From: Planctomycetota bacterium
Lineage (GTDB): Bacteria > Planctomycetota > Phycisphaerae > UBA1845
Assembly (NCBI GenBank): GCA_029558835.1
Contig: JAKQDH010000066.1
Coordinates: 1 to 64,000, forward strand
Length of the DNA: 64,000 nucleotides
Reading direction: 5' to 3'
The notes beneath the pieces are model-generated. The model saw nothing but the letters and a program-made list of their open reading frames with translations. It did no database searches and was not told the origin of the DNA. The translations under genes were made by a program, and so were the position numbers. Shown piece after piece: positions 38,301 to 46,739 of this stretch (the stretch's first letter is position 1; each line of letters begins with the position of its first letter).

Positions 38301-40184
38301 CCCGACGGGCGGGACGTCGCATGGGCGAGCGGTCCGTGCATAGAGGTCTGCGACGCAAGCAGCGGTGAAACACTTCTGTCCCGGACGGGTGATCAGACAA
38401 TGCTCGCTGTTGCTTTTGTCGGAGGCGGCGATGTGATCATGGGCGTCGGTTCAGACGGGACTATCGCAACCTGGAGCGCGGCCACAGGAGAAGCCCTAGC
38501 TACTCTTGACAGGCATTTGCCGGCGCTCGGCGATTCATATGTTGCAATCAGCCCGGACGGGAAGCGGGTTGCCTGTGGAAGACGACGTGGTGAAGGTGGA
38601 ATCCGTCTCTATGAAGTGACCAGTGGGCTTGAGCTTCTGACCCTTGAAAAAGGTGATTTCTTCGCGGCGGGGCTGACCTTCGGGCCAAGTGGGAATCAAC
38701 TGCTGTCCGTTGGGTGCGGCTGCACACGCGTGTGGCAAGCAGCAACGACGCGGCAAGCTGCAGCCTTCATGCGCTGGGCTGACGCCAAACAGCGCCGTCC
38801 GGAAATCAAACAGGGCGCGCAGGACGTAGTTGACGCCGCATTTCGCCACGTGGACACGGTGGACGAAGCGATTCACTACATACAGAGCGATGACTCGCTG
38901 AGCGACTCTGTGCGCGAACGCGCCCTGCTGCTAACCCAGGATCACTCTCACGAAATGGAAGAGACCAACGACAGCGTCTGGTTGGAACTCTCAGGTGGCG
39001 AGCGGAGCAGATGGACGCCCAGTCTCCCGCAAGGGTCGCCTTTGCGGGAAGAGCGTCCTCGGGTAATGGCTGACTTCGAACCGCAGTTGGACGCAGCTCT
39101 AAGCCTCTGCCGTTTCGATCCGAAAAGCGGGGTATATCGTAGAACGCTGGGCGTCGCTCAGTACCGCGTGGGCAGATACGCGGATACCTTGTCCACGTTG
39201 ATTCGTGCAGACGAAATCAACTCTGCAAACGGCGACAGGTACCCGGCGGATGTCGCCTTTCTGGCGATGGCGCATTATCGCCTCGGGCACCTTGAGCAAG
39301 CCCAGGCGGAGCTTGAGCAGTTGCGTCAGCTTATGCAGGACCCGAAGTACGCCCAGGATGAGGAGGCGCAGGGGTTCCTCAAGGAAGCGGAAGACTTGAT
39401 CGGCACCGCCGGGTGGCGGGGTTACGGGCAGCGCTACGCCATCATCGTGATGGGCGGGCACGCTCCTGCGGACACCAAGCATTACGGCTGGTACTGGAAC
39501 GACACCTTCGGCATGTACGAGGAACTGAAGGCGCGCGGGTTCAGCGACGAGAACATCTACTTCCTCTCGTATGGACCGAAGGCCGCGGAGCATCCCGAGG
39601 CCGTGGACGCCGAGAGTACGACGGAGAACATCCGGGCCGCCTACCGCTGGGCACGCGAGAAGTGCACCGCGGACGATCTGCTGTACGTCTACTGGGTCGA
39701 TCACGGCGGGGCGAATGACTTCCAGACCTATGACGGCAACATCACGCACGCGGAGCTGGGCGAGCTAACGAAGGCGATCACGGCCCGGCAGATCATCGGG
39801 GCCTACAACCCGTGCTTCAGCGGCGCGGTGATCGACGATCTCTCGCGCGAGGGCGTCATTACGATCACCTCGCAGGATGCCACGCACGGCAACTCCTGGG
39901 GCTGGGCCGGCCAGTGGCGGGAGGCGCTGCGGGGTGGCACAGCCGACGACCGTAGTGATACTAACGGCGACGGCCATATCTCCATGACGGAAGCCTACGC
40001 GTGGGTCGCCGCGAAATCCCAGGCCGCCGGCGAGCACTCGTTGATGGACGACAACGGCGACGGCCTGGGCAGCGAATGGCAGACGCCGGCGTTCGACCCC
40101 CAGGACCCGGCCAAGGACGGCTCCCGCGGCAAGTCGTACTCCCTCGACGGCTGGTTCCAGCCTCCCGATTCTCAAAGTCACTAA
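35319..40184 (+). CDS. Ser/Thr kinase-WD40 protein with C-terminal caspase-like protease domain
   Basis: A 1621-residue membrane protein. Residues 43-310 form a complete Hanks kinase: GKGGMGIVYE, VALK (K73), HRDLKPSN (about 164-171), DFGLA (about 184-188) and an APE-like SPEQ. A single TM segment (about 340-362, LPLAFAVTVFVLVTVFAVVA) is followed by a coiled coil (about 370-460), then WD40-type repeats to about 1140 (VWDTLTGRE, IHVWDASTGQELHTLRGH and others). A short TPR-like part (about 1250-1350) precedes a domain that starts RYAIIVMGGHAP (about 1371). It carries VYWVDHGG (His 1462) and IGAYNPCFSG (Cys 1499), the dyad of C13/C14-type cysteine proteases, and ends with EF-hand-like DTNGDGHIS and DDNGDGLG. 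ATG 35319 has GGAGG 6 bases upstream. Confidence 0.9.
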   Translation: MSGEPDSGAHSDAEQKMIEAAQREAAEVAAAGGPAPPLPAVPGYKIIRELGKGGMGIVYEALQEQPKRSVALKVVRGGAFVDEHRLRLFQREIQTLARLKHPAIAAIYEAGRTQDGQHFFAMELIRGTPLTQYAGQHQLDLAARLELFRRICQGVNYAHQRGVIHRDLKPSNILVDSDGNPKILDFGLARITDADVAVTTTMTAVGNVIGTLAYMSPEQARGNPDEIDVRSDVYSLGVILYELTTGQLPYDLNRLMLHEAVRVISEDVPHRPSTINRILRGDVETIALKALEKEPSRRYAHAAALAEDVERYLTGRAILAHPPSALYQFRKLAARYKLPLAFAVTVFVLVTVFAVVATVQGVRIAEHRDRIIEQQGQILTERDRAVAAGQEAQRERDRALAAETAARDAQEAEVGQRRLAEQRTRETEEHAENLRRSLYANRIALAQMACEREDTKRAKELLAQCPDDLRGWEWYHLLYVADRSQRTFYLDEQASTMAASADGTQIAVVTRGNDVKILDGITGETLRVFKGQAGQLHSIAFSPDGKSLAVGGNEVALKVWDTLTGREQLSVRGKDLWWYAQCLLLSFSGDGRQLIGVWACGPEPGPMRRLLKVWDLPTNQELEHLLDDRAAFQDVLSGLDHRQPLAHRDNKLFVIRTEPNERMATTPDDILVERIVLTCSGNRFMQTFPYDPVDNEEYPIQDARTGEESTRLVTPGTMTAAAFSPDDTRVATGSRDGSIHVWDASTGQELHTLRGHLGTVRALAFGQNGTKVTSLATDKTIKVWETEHAPKLDIHGSRGYGGFALSPDGVHLVLREPVTNAMTIWDTVLNCEVTTLSGCPATASPLERGAISLSSGSLAYYLPCERAAWSPDGRWIAASDAEAGTTCLWDARSHQEVAVLGFGADFLGFDQRGRVLALASRARRETTFADGSKSIVVGSPRDPEVRTVYPADPSASQEPSTTESPAVIRIWDITSAQVISSVPCPAEIRSFALSPDGRDVAWASGPCIEVCDASSGETLLSRTGDQTMLAVAFVGGGDVIMGVGSDGTIATWSAATGEALATLDRHLPALGDSYVAISPDGKRVACGRRRGEGGIRLYEVTSGLELLTLEKGDFFAAGLTFGPSGNQLLSVGCGCTRVWQAATTRQAAAFMRWADAKQRRPEIKQGAQDVVDAAFRHVDTVDEAIHYIQSDDSLSDSVRERALLLTQDHSHEMEETNDSVWLELSGGERSRWTPSLPQGSPLREERPRVMADFEPQLDAALSLCRFDPKSGVYRRTLGVAQYRVGRYADTLSTLIRADEINSANGDRYPADVAFLAMAHYRLGHLEQAQAELEQLRQLMQDPKYAQDEEAQGFLKEAEDLIGTAGWRGYGQRYAIIVMGGHAPADTKHYGWYWNDTFGMYEELKARGFSDENIYFLSYGPKAAEHPEAVDAESTTENIRAAYRWAREKCTADDLLYVYWVDHGGANDFQTYDGNITHAELGELTKAITARQIIGAYNPCFSGAVIDDLSREGVITITSQDATHGNSWGWAGQWREALRGGTADDRSDTNGDGHISMTEAYAWVAAKSQAAGEHSLMDDNGDGLGSEWQTPAFDPQDPAKDGSRGKSYSLDGWFQPPDSQSH

Positions 40185-40255
40185 CGCAACCCTCCTCCCT
40201 GCCAGGGAGGGGTCGGGGGAGGGTCGAAGCGCCGGGGCATCCCCCCCTCACCCTA

Positions 40256-40285
40256 CCCTCTCCCCCAAAAGGGGAGAGGGGTTTT
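40256..40285 (+). terminator. intrinsic terminator after the kinase-protease gene
   Basis: A 10-bp stem (CCCTCTCCCC at 40256-40265 with GGGGAGAGGG at 40271-40280), loop CAAAA, then GTTTT. It is 72 bases past the stop. The same sequence type recurs at 58213-58241 without the T-run, so this is also a member of an interspersed repeat. Confidence 0.75.
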
Positions 40286-40689
40286 GTTAGGCGCTCTCGA
40301 CGAAATCCACGTGAGTTCGGCCCGCCGCCTACGCTTGTCTCTATGAGCACAGGCCGTGGTCCACCCCGAAACCCGGGGCAATGAAGCGACGGCCGGTCAG
40401 GCGCCGAAAGCGGCCGGTCGCGCGCAAAGGCCGACCGGCTAGGCGCAAAGAGCAACCGGGCCCCGCAGAAAGCGGCCGGTCAGGCACGGAAGGCCGGCGA
40501 TGTCCCCGTCGAAGCCAGGTCGGCGGTGTCCAATCTGAGGGGGGACTGGATCGAGCGAGGCCTCTTGCGAAAAAGGAGTACCGTCATGCCCCCAGCGAAA
40601 CCGACGTGGAAAGGGAACAGAACCTCGCCTGCGGAGGACGCTGGGGGCGCTCACCGGCAGGCCGACCTCAAGTGGGTCACCCGCGGGGG
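40286..40689. other. intergenic region with short GGCCGGTC tandem words
   Basis: No gene is supported. A run near 40380-40500 repeats the word GCGGCCGGTC or close variants four to five times with 'CGCAAAG' between. An Arg-rich open frame spans it (40381-40788) but has no ribosome site and its composition is that of the repeat. Confidence 0.5.
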
Positions 40690-40935
40690 GTGCGTGTGCG
40701 TCAGACCAGAAGGCCCCGCAATCCGGAAAAAAGAAAAAAAACGGCCGACGCGCGTAAGATCGCGTGTCCCCGAGGCACTGTCAGGTGACGCGACCAGGAG
40801 AATCGCGCCGGCCGGCTGCGGTGCCCGGCCTGAGGGCGCGTTGACGCCCTTCCCTCTGAGGACAAAGGGCCCCGCCTGATGGCCCGGGCAGGTCCAGACC
40901 GCTCACAGAACCAGGGCCGGTAGGGAGGACTCCCG
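40690..40935 (+). repeat. conserved leader cassette, copy 1 (before the propeller gene)
   Basis: This leader matches 42455-42693 and 46441-46588. The shared blocks in order are GTGTGCGTCAG..., GACGCGCGTAAGATCGCGT, CGACCAGGAGAATCGCGCCG, GCCCGGCCTGAGG, GAGGACAAAGGGCCCCGC and GATGGCCCGGGC, then GTAGGGAGGACT before the ATG. GGCC-rich segments can form hairpins. It ends at the start codon, so it is the transcribed leader or promoter of the gene. Confidence 0.75.
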
Positions 40936-42390
40936 ATGTACACATCTCCCCAAAATACTCACGTGTCGTATAGGTTGCTGTCCGGTTGGGTCTTCTTCGG
41001 ATTCCTTGCCGCAACGAACGCCGGGGCGGGCAGAATTCCCGGCACGCCGGCGTACCATGCGCCATCGGATGTGAGTGCGGGCGAGGCCCTTGGCGTGCTG
41101 GCCCAGGACTGTGACTGGTTGCCGGGCGAGAGCGTGGGGACCAATGCGCCTGCATGCGCTGTCACTACGTGGGACCCCGATGGGCCCGGGCCGCAGGCCG
41201 AACTGCTTGTTGTCGGGGGGGACTTCACAGTTGCGGGCGACATCTTCGCAAACAAGATCGCGGCGTGGGACGGCAGCGCCTGGCACCCACTGGGGTCGGG
41301 TATGAGCGGTGCTGACTACCCGCGGGTGTACGCCCTGACAGCCTACAACGGCGAGCTGATCGCGGGGGGCCTGTTCACGACCGCTGGCGGCGTCACGTGC
41401 AACTACATTGCCCGCTGGAACGGCAGTGCGTGGCAGCCGCTGGGGTCCGGGATGAACAACGCCGTATGCGCCTTGGTGGTCTGCAACGGCGAACTGACTG
41501 CAGGGGGCTACTTCACGACCGCCGGCGGCGTGACGTGCAACAGGATCGCCCGCTGGAATGGCGGTGCGTGGCAGCCGCTGGGGTCGGGGATGAACAGCGG
41601 GGTGTACGCCCTGACGGTCTACAATGGCGAGCTCATCGCCGGGGGCAATTTCACGACCGCCGGCGGCGTCACGTGCAACTACATTGCCCGCTGGAACGGC
41701 AGCGCCTGGGAGCCACTGGGGTCAGGGATTGCCGGTGCTAACCCACACGTATCCGCGCTGTCGGTCTACAATGGCGAGCTGATCGTGGGCGGCGGGTTCT
41801 CGACCGCCGGCGGCGAGCAGTGCAGGATGATCGCTCGTTGGAACGGCAGCGCCTGGCAGCCAGTGGGGGGGGAAATGAACGACCACGTGCTTGCCCTGAC
41901 CGTCTACAACGGCGAGTTGATCGCGGGGGGCGTGTTCGGGAACGCCGGCGGCGTCACGTGCAGCAGAATTGCCCGCTGGAACGGCGGCGCCTGGCAGCCG
42001 CTGGGGTTGGGCATGAACAACTGGGTACTGGACCTGACGGTGCACAACGGCGAGCTCATCGCCGGGGGCTACTTCACGACCGCCGGCGGGTACGTCTCGT
42101 GCTACTGGGCGCGCTGGGCTTGCGATGTCACGTGCGACCTCGACGCCGACGGCGACGTGGACGAAGACGACTTCTGGATTCTCGTCAGCGCGTTCGGCAC
42201 CTGCACGGGCGAACCCGGCTTCCTCTTTGAGGCTGACTTCGACGGCGACGGCTGCATCACTCTCTTCGACTATGGCCGCTGGCTGCAGTGCTACGTCGAC
42301 ACCAACGGCCGGGACTTCGTCCCGCCGATTGTCCGCCCCGCGCAGGCGGTGCCTGTCGACACCGGTCGTGTTGCCGACAGAGATGATTAA
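40936..42390 (+). CDS. secreted 46-residue-repeat beta-propeller protein with dockerin-like tail
   Basis: A 484-residue exported protein. The N-terminus (MYTSPQNTHVSYRLLSGWVF...ATNAGAG) is the signal peptide and shares the cassette with the M14 protein. Six units of 46 residues (138 bp; repeat starts at about 41332, 41470, 41608, 41755, 41893 and 42031) read ALTVYNGELIAGGxFTTAG followed by GVTCNYIARWNGSAWQPLGS, a Kelch-like blade pattern. The tail (CDLDADGDVDEDDFWILVSA and ADFDGDGCITLFDYGRWLQC) is dockerin-like. GGAGGACTCCCG precedes the ATG. Function unknown; probably exported cell-surface or matrix protein. Confidence 0.85.
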   Translation: MYTSPQNTHVSYRLLSGWVFFGFLAATNAGAGRIPGTPAYHAPSDVSAGEALGVLAQDCDWLPGESVGTNAPACAVTTWDPDGPGPQAELLVVGGDFTVAGDIFANKIAAWDGSAWHPLGSGMSGADYPRVYALTAYNGELIAGGLFTTAGGVTCNYIARWNGSAWQPLGSGMNNAVCALVVCNGELTAGGYFTTAGGVTCNRIARWNGGAWQPLGSGMNSGVYALTVYNGELIAGGNFTTAGGVTCNYIARWNGSAWEPLGSGIAGANPHVSALSVYNGELIVGGGFSTAGGEQCRMIARWNGSAWQPVGGEMNDHVLALTVYNGELIAGGVFGNAGGVTCSRIARWNGGAWQPLGLGMNNWVLDLTVHNGELIAGGYFTTAGGYVSCYWARWACDVTCDLDADGDVDEDDFWILVSAFGTCTGEPGFLFEADFDGDGCITLFDYGRWLQCYVDTNGRDFVPPIVRPAQAVPVDTGRVADRDD

Positions 42391-42454
42391 CTCGGACGGC
42401 GGCGCGCGCCACTGCCGTCCCGGTACGCCGACCTCGGGCGGGTTGCCTGCGGGG

Positions 42455-42693
42455 GAGTACGTGTACGTCAGGCCAACGAGCGCCGCAACCCGGAAGAAAA
42501 ACAGCAGACGCGCGTAAGATCGCGTCCGCCTGAAGCACTACCAGATGCGGACAGCAAAGGAATACGGCGGTCGGCCGTGTGGCCGGACCGAGGACGCGCT
42601 GACGCAGGTTTTTCTGAGGCCTGAGGGCCCCGCTGGATGGCCCGGGCGGGAGTACGCCCTCGTTGAAACCAGCGGCGGTACGGAGAAACACCA
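42455..42693 (+). repeat. conserved leader cassette, copy 2 (before the M14 gene)
   Basis: It aligns with the leader at 40690-40935 block by block: GTGTACGTCAG, GACGCGCGTAAGATCGCGTC, GGACGCGCTGACGCAGG and GAGGGCCCCGCTGGATGGCC. It ends at the ATG of the carboxypeptidase gene. Confidence 0.75.
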
Positions 42694-45600
42694 ATGTGCA
42701 CATCTCTCCACAAGACACACGTGTCATGTTGGTCGGTGTTAGTTTGGGTTTCCTTCGGGTTCTTCGTTACAGCGAACGCCAGCACGGGCGGGATCCCCGG
42801 CACGCCGGTGTACCACGCACCATCGGATGTGGGTGTGGGCGAGGGCTCTACCGTGCTGGCCCAGGATTGTGACTGGTTGCCGGCCAAGGGCACGCCGGGG
42901 ACCAACGGGTACGTCTATGCGACTACTACATCGGACCCCGATAGCCCGGGACCGCAGCCGGAGCGGCTGGTAACCGGGGCTCCGGCGTACGGCGCCGCCA
43001 AGCTGCTCACGCCGACTCACCCGGTGGGCTACGAGGGCTACCAGTTGGTTCGCATCGAGGTGGCTGGCGAGGCGCAACTCCAGACGCTGCTGGCGCTCGA
43101 TGCTGCGGCGCGCGACCTGGAGATCTGGTCGGAGGTGGTCCGCGTCGGGCCGGTGGAAGCTCGCGTCTCGCCCGCTCACCGTCGGGCCCTGGAGGCCGCC
43201 GGCTTGCGCTACGAGGTTCTGATCGAAGACCTGCAAGAGCACTACAACACCATTTACGGCGTGGGAGGACCTGAGAGTCGCGGCTTCTTCGATGTCTACC
43301 GAACGTACGACGAGCACGTCGCCTTCCTGAATAACCTGGCAGCTACGTACCCAAACCTAGCCCAGATGGTCAACATCGGCACGTCGGTCCAGGGGCGCAC
43401 GATGTGGGCGATTCGGATCACAGGCCCAGGTGAGAACAAGCCCGGTGCCATGTATCACGGCGCGCAGCACGGCAACGAGATCATGGGCGCCTGCGTGGTC
43501 GCCTATGCCGCCGAGTACCTCCTGACGCAGTATGGGCAGATCCCCGAGATCACGGAGCTGGTGGACGAGGTCGAGTGGTATCTGCTGCCGATCATGAACC
43601 CCGACGGGTACGTCCAGGGTAACCGCTACAATGCCAACGGGTACGACCTGAACCGCAACTGGGGCGGTCCCGGCTGCTACCCCAATCCGTTCTCGCAGCC
43701 GGAAACCGCCGCCATGCGCGATTTCTTCCTCGCGCACCCGAATGTGCGGGCCTACATTGACTTCCACAGTGCCGGCTACATGATCATGTGGCCTTGGGGG
43801 TACACTTCCGCCTGGTGTCCGGACCACTGGACTTTCAACGACATAGCCCAGGAACTGCGCGCGCGCATCCTGGTCGTGCGCGGTACGGACTATGGCCACC
43901 TGGGACCGATCTACAGCACCATCTACCCCGTCCAGGGCGGATCGGTCGACTACACCTACGGCGTGCACGGAATCTGCGCGCTGACCTTCGAGCTGGGCTA
44001 CGCCCATCTTATGCCCCCTGACGAGATCCTCCCGACGTGCCAGGAAATCTTCCCCGCGATGATCTACCTCGCCGCCTGGCTTCCCGCCTGGGTTCAGGAC
44101 TGCAACGGCAACGGGGTCCACGACCCGTTCGATATCGCCTGGGGAAGCAGCCTCGACTGTAACGAGAACGGGATACCTGACGAGTGCGATCTGGCCGAGG
44201 GGAGCAGTCCGGATACAGACGGCAACGGCGTCCCGGACGAGTGTGAGGTTGTACGTCTGTACGTGGACGCCCAGGCCACGGGGGCGGGCCATGGGCTGGA
44301 CTGGGAGAACGCTTGCCCGCAGTTGCGTCGCGCTCTGGCAATGGCCAGTCACCTGGGTAACCTCGTCGCGGAGATCTGGGTGGCGGAAGGCACCTATCGC
44401 CCTGGGACGGCCCGCGATGCCTCATTTCGCTTAACCAGCGGCGTGGGCCTGTACGGCGGGTTCGCCGGCGGTGAGCAGGAGCTTAGCCAACGAGATCCCT
44501 ACGCGCACCCGACGGTTCTTTCCGGTGACCTCCTCGAAAATGACGCACCCAACGATAGTGATTGCTGCCGGCCGCATTATGGCCCCGGATGTCACGACGA
44601 CGCTTGCGAGGCCTTGGTCTGCGCCGAGGACCCCTCCTGCTGTTCCGACTACTGGGGCAGGTGGTGCGAAGAACTGGCCTTTGAGCTCTGCGACGGCGTC
44701 TGCGGTGGGCTTGAGGACAACGCTCTAACGGTTGTGATGGCGGCCAACTGTGACGAGACCACGGTACTCGATGGGTTCGTTGTCACCGCGGGGTATGGTT
44801 GCGACGAGGACGGCGATTCGTACTACACCCCGGGACTGCGCATCGCCGGATCCGCGCCAACATGGTCCAGCAGCCTTCTTGTGGCCAACTGCACCTTCAC
44901 GAAGAACCGCAGTTCGTGCCCTGCGGTGGCGATTGTCAGTGGCACGACGATGTCTCCTAGTTCCTTCACCCATTGCGCCTTCACGCTGAATGGAGGAGCA
45001 CCGACGTCCTCGGATCGTCGCGGCGGAGGCGCGCTCGGGGCGCGTCCGCTCGCCTGCAGCGTAGTCGTTAACAACTGCATCTTCACTGGGAACTGGGGAA
45101 TTGCCTCGCCCTACAGCCCCATCTTTTGCGGTGATGGGCGACCGGTGCACCTGCGTGCTGATGCTGTTCTTGCCAACTGCACGCTCGTCCACAACTGCAC
45201 TTTCCCACCGAATCCAGGAGACGAGGCGAGGGGAGGAGCAGGACTGTCGTATGTCGGTGGCCCCATCACCAACTGCATTCTCTGGGGGAACCGCGATTCC
45301 GTCGGTACTGACGAGACGGCGCAAATCCGCGATATGCAGCCAAACTACTCCTGCGTCCAGGGCTGGACGGGTAACCTCGGTGGCGTCGGGAACTTCGGGG
45401 ATGATCCGCTCTTTGTGAACGCGCTGGGCCCTGACGGTGTGGCCGGTTCGCCCGATGATGACGTGCATCTGCTCCCGCTGTCACCCTGCATCGACACGGG
45501 TGACCCGACGTACGACTTCAGCCTCGAGCCCGAGCCCGACGGCGGGCGCATCAACATCGGCGCCTACGGCAACACGCCGGAGGCCGCCACGCGCGGCTGG

Positions 45601-45897
45601 CTGTACATCGAAGACTACGCCCTGGTCGCGCAGCGCCGGGTCGGCCGGACTACGTTCGAGTATGAGATGTCGGTGATTCTGAGCAATCGCAGCGATCGGG
45701 ACGCCCCCAACGTGATCCTCGAGCTGCTGGCCGTGCCGGAGGACGTGACCATCATCAGCGGCGCCGAGCTCACCGTCGCCCCGGTGGCTGCCGGCGCGAC
45801 CGTCACCAGCGTTACGAACTTCGTCATCCAGGTGGACCGCACCACGCCGGTCTCGCCGTTGGGCTTCAGTTGGCGCGTAGTGCAGATGGGAGATTGA
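42694..45897 (+). CDS. M14-family zinc carboxypeptidase with Cys-rich and beta-helix regions
   Basis: A 1067-residue exported protein. The first 60 residues (MCTSLHKTHVSCW...GIPGTPVYHAPSDVGVG) share the N-terminal cassette. The M14 catalytic domain covers about residues 205-465: HGAQHGNE (H259, E262), DLNRNW (Arg 321), FHSAG (H358) and TFELGY (E433), which are the zinc ligands and the substrate/catalytic residues. The next segment has thrombospondin-3-like DCNGNGVHD and DCNENGIPDECD loops. The remainder (about 530-1000) is a beta-helix-like region (VVNNCIFTGN, VANCTFTKN) with an inserted Cys-rich block (about 625-670). It probably trims extracellular peptides and binds carbohydrate. Confidence 0.9.
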   Translation: MCTSLHKTHVSCWSVLVWVSFGFFVTANASTGGIPGTPVYHAPSDVGVGEGSTVLAQDCDWLPAKGTPGTNGYVYATTTSDPDSPGPQPERLVTGAPAYGAAKLLTPTHPVGYEGYQLVRIEVAGEAQLQTLLALDAAARDLEIWSEVVRVGPVEARVSPAHRRALEAAGLRYEVLIEDLQEHYNTIYGVGGPESRGFFDVYRTYDEHVAFLNNLAATYPNLAQMVNIGTSVQGRTMWAIRITGPGENKPGAMYHGAQHGNEIMGACVVAYAAEYLLTQYGQIPEITELVDEVEWYLLPIMNPDGYVQGNRYNANGYDLNRNWGGPGCYPNPFSQPETAAMRDFFLAHPNVRAYIDFHSAGYMIMWPWGYTSAWCPDHWTFNDIAQELRARILVVRGTDYGHLGPIYSTIYPVQGGSVDYTYGVHGICALTFELGYAHLMPPDEILPTCQEIFPAMIYLAAWLPAWVQDCNGNGVHDPFDIAWGSSLDCNENGIPDECDLAEGSSPDTDGNGVPDECEVVRLYVDAQATGAGHGLDWENACPQLRRALAMASHLGNLVAEIWVAEGTYRPGTARDASFRLTSGVGLYGGFAGGEQELSQRDPYAHPTVLSGDLLENDAPNDSDCCRPHYGPGCHDDACEALVCAEDPSCCSDYWGRWCEELAFELCDGVCGGLEDNALTVVMAANCDETTVLDGFVVTAGYGCDEDGDSYYTPGLRIAGSAPTWSSSLLVANCTFTKNRSSCPAVAIVSGTTMSPSSFTHCAFTLNGGAPTSSDRRGGGALGARPLACSVVVNNCIFTGNWGIASPYSPIFCGDGRPVHLRADAVLANCTLVHNCTFPPNPGDEARGGAGLSYVGGPITNCILWGNRDSVGTDETAQIRDMQPNYSCVQGWTGNLGGVGNFGDDPLFVNALGPDGVAGSPDDDVHLLPLSPCIDTGDPTYDFSLEPEPDGGRINIGAYGNTPEAATRGWLYIEDYALVAQRRVGRTTFEYEMSVILSNRSDRDAPNVILELLAVPEDVTIISGAELTVAPVAAGATVTSVTNFVIQVDRTTPVSPLGFSWRVVQMGD

Positions 45898-45928
45898 TCG
45901 ACGGGCGCCCTCAAGCAGGAGACGGACC

Positions 45929-46441
45929 ATGATTCGTAGACGCAACCTTGCAGCACTGTTGCTGTCGATTCTGCTGCCGGCGTCCCTCTGCGCGGCCGCC
46001 CCCGTGAACATCTATTACGAAGCCACCCCGCTGGGCGGGAACGAATGGCAGTGCGTGTACGACGTCGCCAACAACTCGCTGGCGACGCCCATCGAGGAGT
46101 TCACGATCTGGTTTGCGCTCGGCCAGTACGCGCAACTGGCTCTGGAGACACCGGACCCGCCCGCCACCGCGTGGGACGAGCTGGTCGTCGAGCCCGATCC
46201 GCTCCTGCACGCCGATGGCTTCTACGATGCGCTGACGCTGGCAACCGGCATCCCTGCGGGCGAGCATCAGAGCGGTTTCACCGTCCGCTTCGAGTGGCTC
46301 GGGACGGGAGAGCCCGGCGGCCAGCCGTTTGAGATCATCGACCCGGTGACGTTCGGGACGATCTGGGCCGGCACCACGGTGCCCGAGCCCTCGACCGCAG
46401 GGTTGCTCCTGATCGCGCTCGCCTGGGCGTCTAAGAGGTGA
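45929..46441 (+). CDS. PEP-CTERM sorted secreted protein
   Basis: A 170-residue exported protein. The signal peptide is MIRRRNLAALLLSILLPASLCAAA. A short beta-rich domain has VYDVANNSLATPIEEFTIWF and a Trp/Gly-rich middle. The C-terminus is VPEPSTAGLLLIALAWASKR: a PEP motif, a hydrophobic segment and basic end, the classic exosortase substrate signal. No exosortase gene is in the window, so it must be elsewhere. It follows the M14 gene by 31 bases. Confidence 0.9.
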   Translation: MIRRRNLAALLLSILLPASLCAAAPVNIYYEATPLGGNEWQCVYDVANNSLATPIEEFTIWFALGQYAQLALETPDPPATAWDELVVEPDPLLHADGFYDALTLATGIPAGEHQSGFTVRFEWLGTGEPGGQPFEIIDPVTFGTIWAGTTVPEPSTAGLLLIALAWASKR

Positions 46442-46588
46442 GGCGACCAGAAGAACCGCGCCGGCCGGCCGGGGTGGCCGGCCTGAGGCCGCCTTAACGC
46501 ATGTCCTTATAGAGGACAGAGGGCCCCGCCGGATGGCCCGGGCGGGCGTACGCCGGCGACGAACCAGGACCACTAGGGAGGACTACCA
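46441..46588 (+). repeat. conserved leader cassette, copy 3 (before the truncated remnant)
   Basis: It matches copies 1 and 2: GGCGACCAGAAGAACCGCGC, GGTGGCCGGCCTGAGG, GAGGACAGAGGGCCCCGCCG and GATGGCCCGGGCGGGC, then CTAGGGAGGACTACCA before ATG 46589. It overlaps the PEP-CTERM stop codon region. Confidence 0.75.
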
Positions 46589-46738
46589 ATGCCCGCATTT
46601 CACCCTAATGCGCATGTGTTACACAGGATCCTGTTAGTCTCGGTTCCCCTCGGCTTTCTTGGTACAACGAATGTCGACGCAGGCGGCCTGCCGGGCGCCG
46701 GCGCAACGTCCGGTGCCGCATGGCCTACCCGCTCGGGC
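46589..46738 (+). pseudogene. truncated third cassette gene (signal peptide only)
   Basis: ATG 46589 opens MPAFHPNAHVLHRILLVSVP, then LGFLGTTNVDAGGLPGAG, homologous to the signal peptides of the propeller and M14 proteins (MYTSPQNTHVSYRLL... and MCTSLHKTHVSCWS...). After about 36 codons the similarity stops, and the reading frame continues only into the antisense of the PPDK-like gene whose stop is at 46740. The body of the gene is lost. Confidence 0.75.
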
Positions 46739-46739
46739 G

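Noticed and set aside
40381-40788. Small Arg-rich protein gene
   Set aside because: Composition follows the GGCCGGTC repeat words; no ribosome site, and the frame overlaps the conserved leader cassette.
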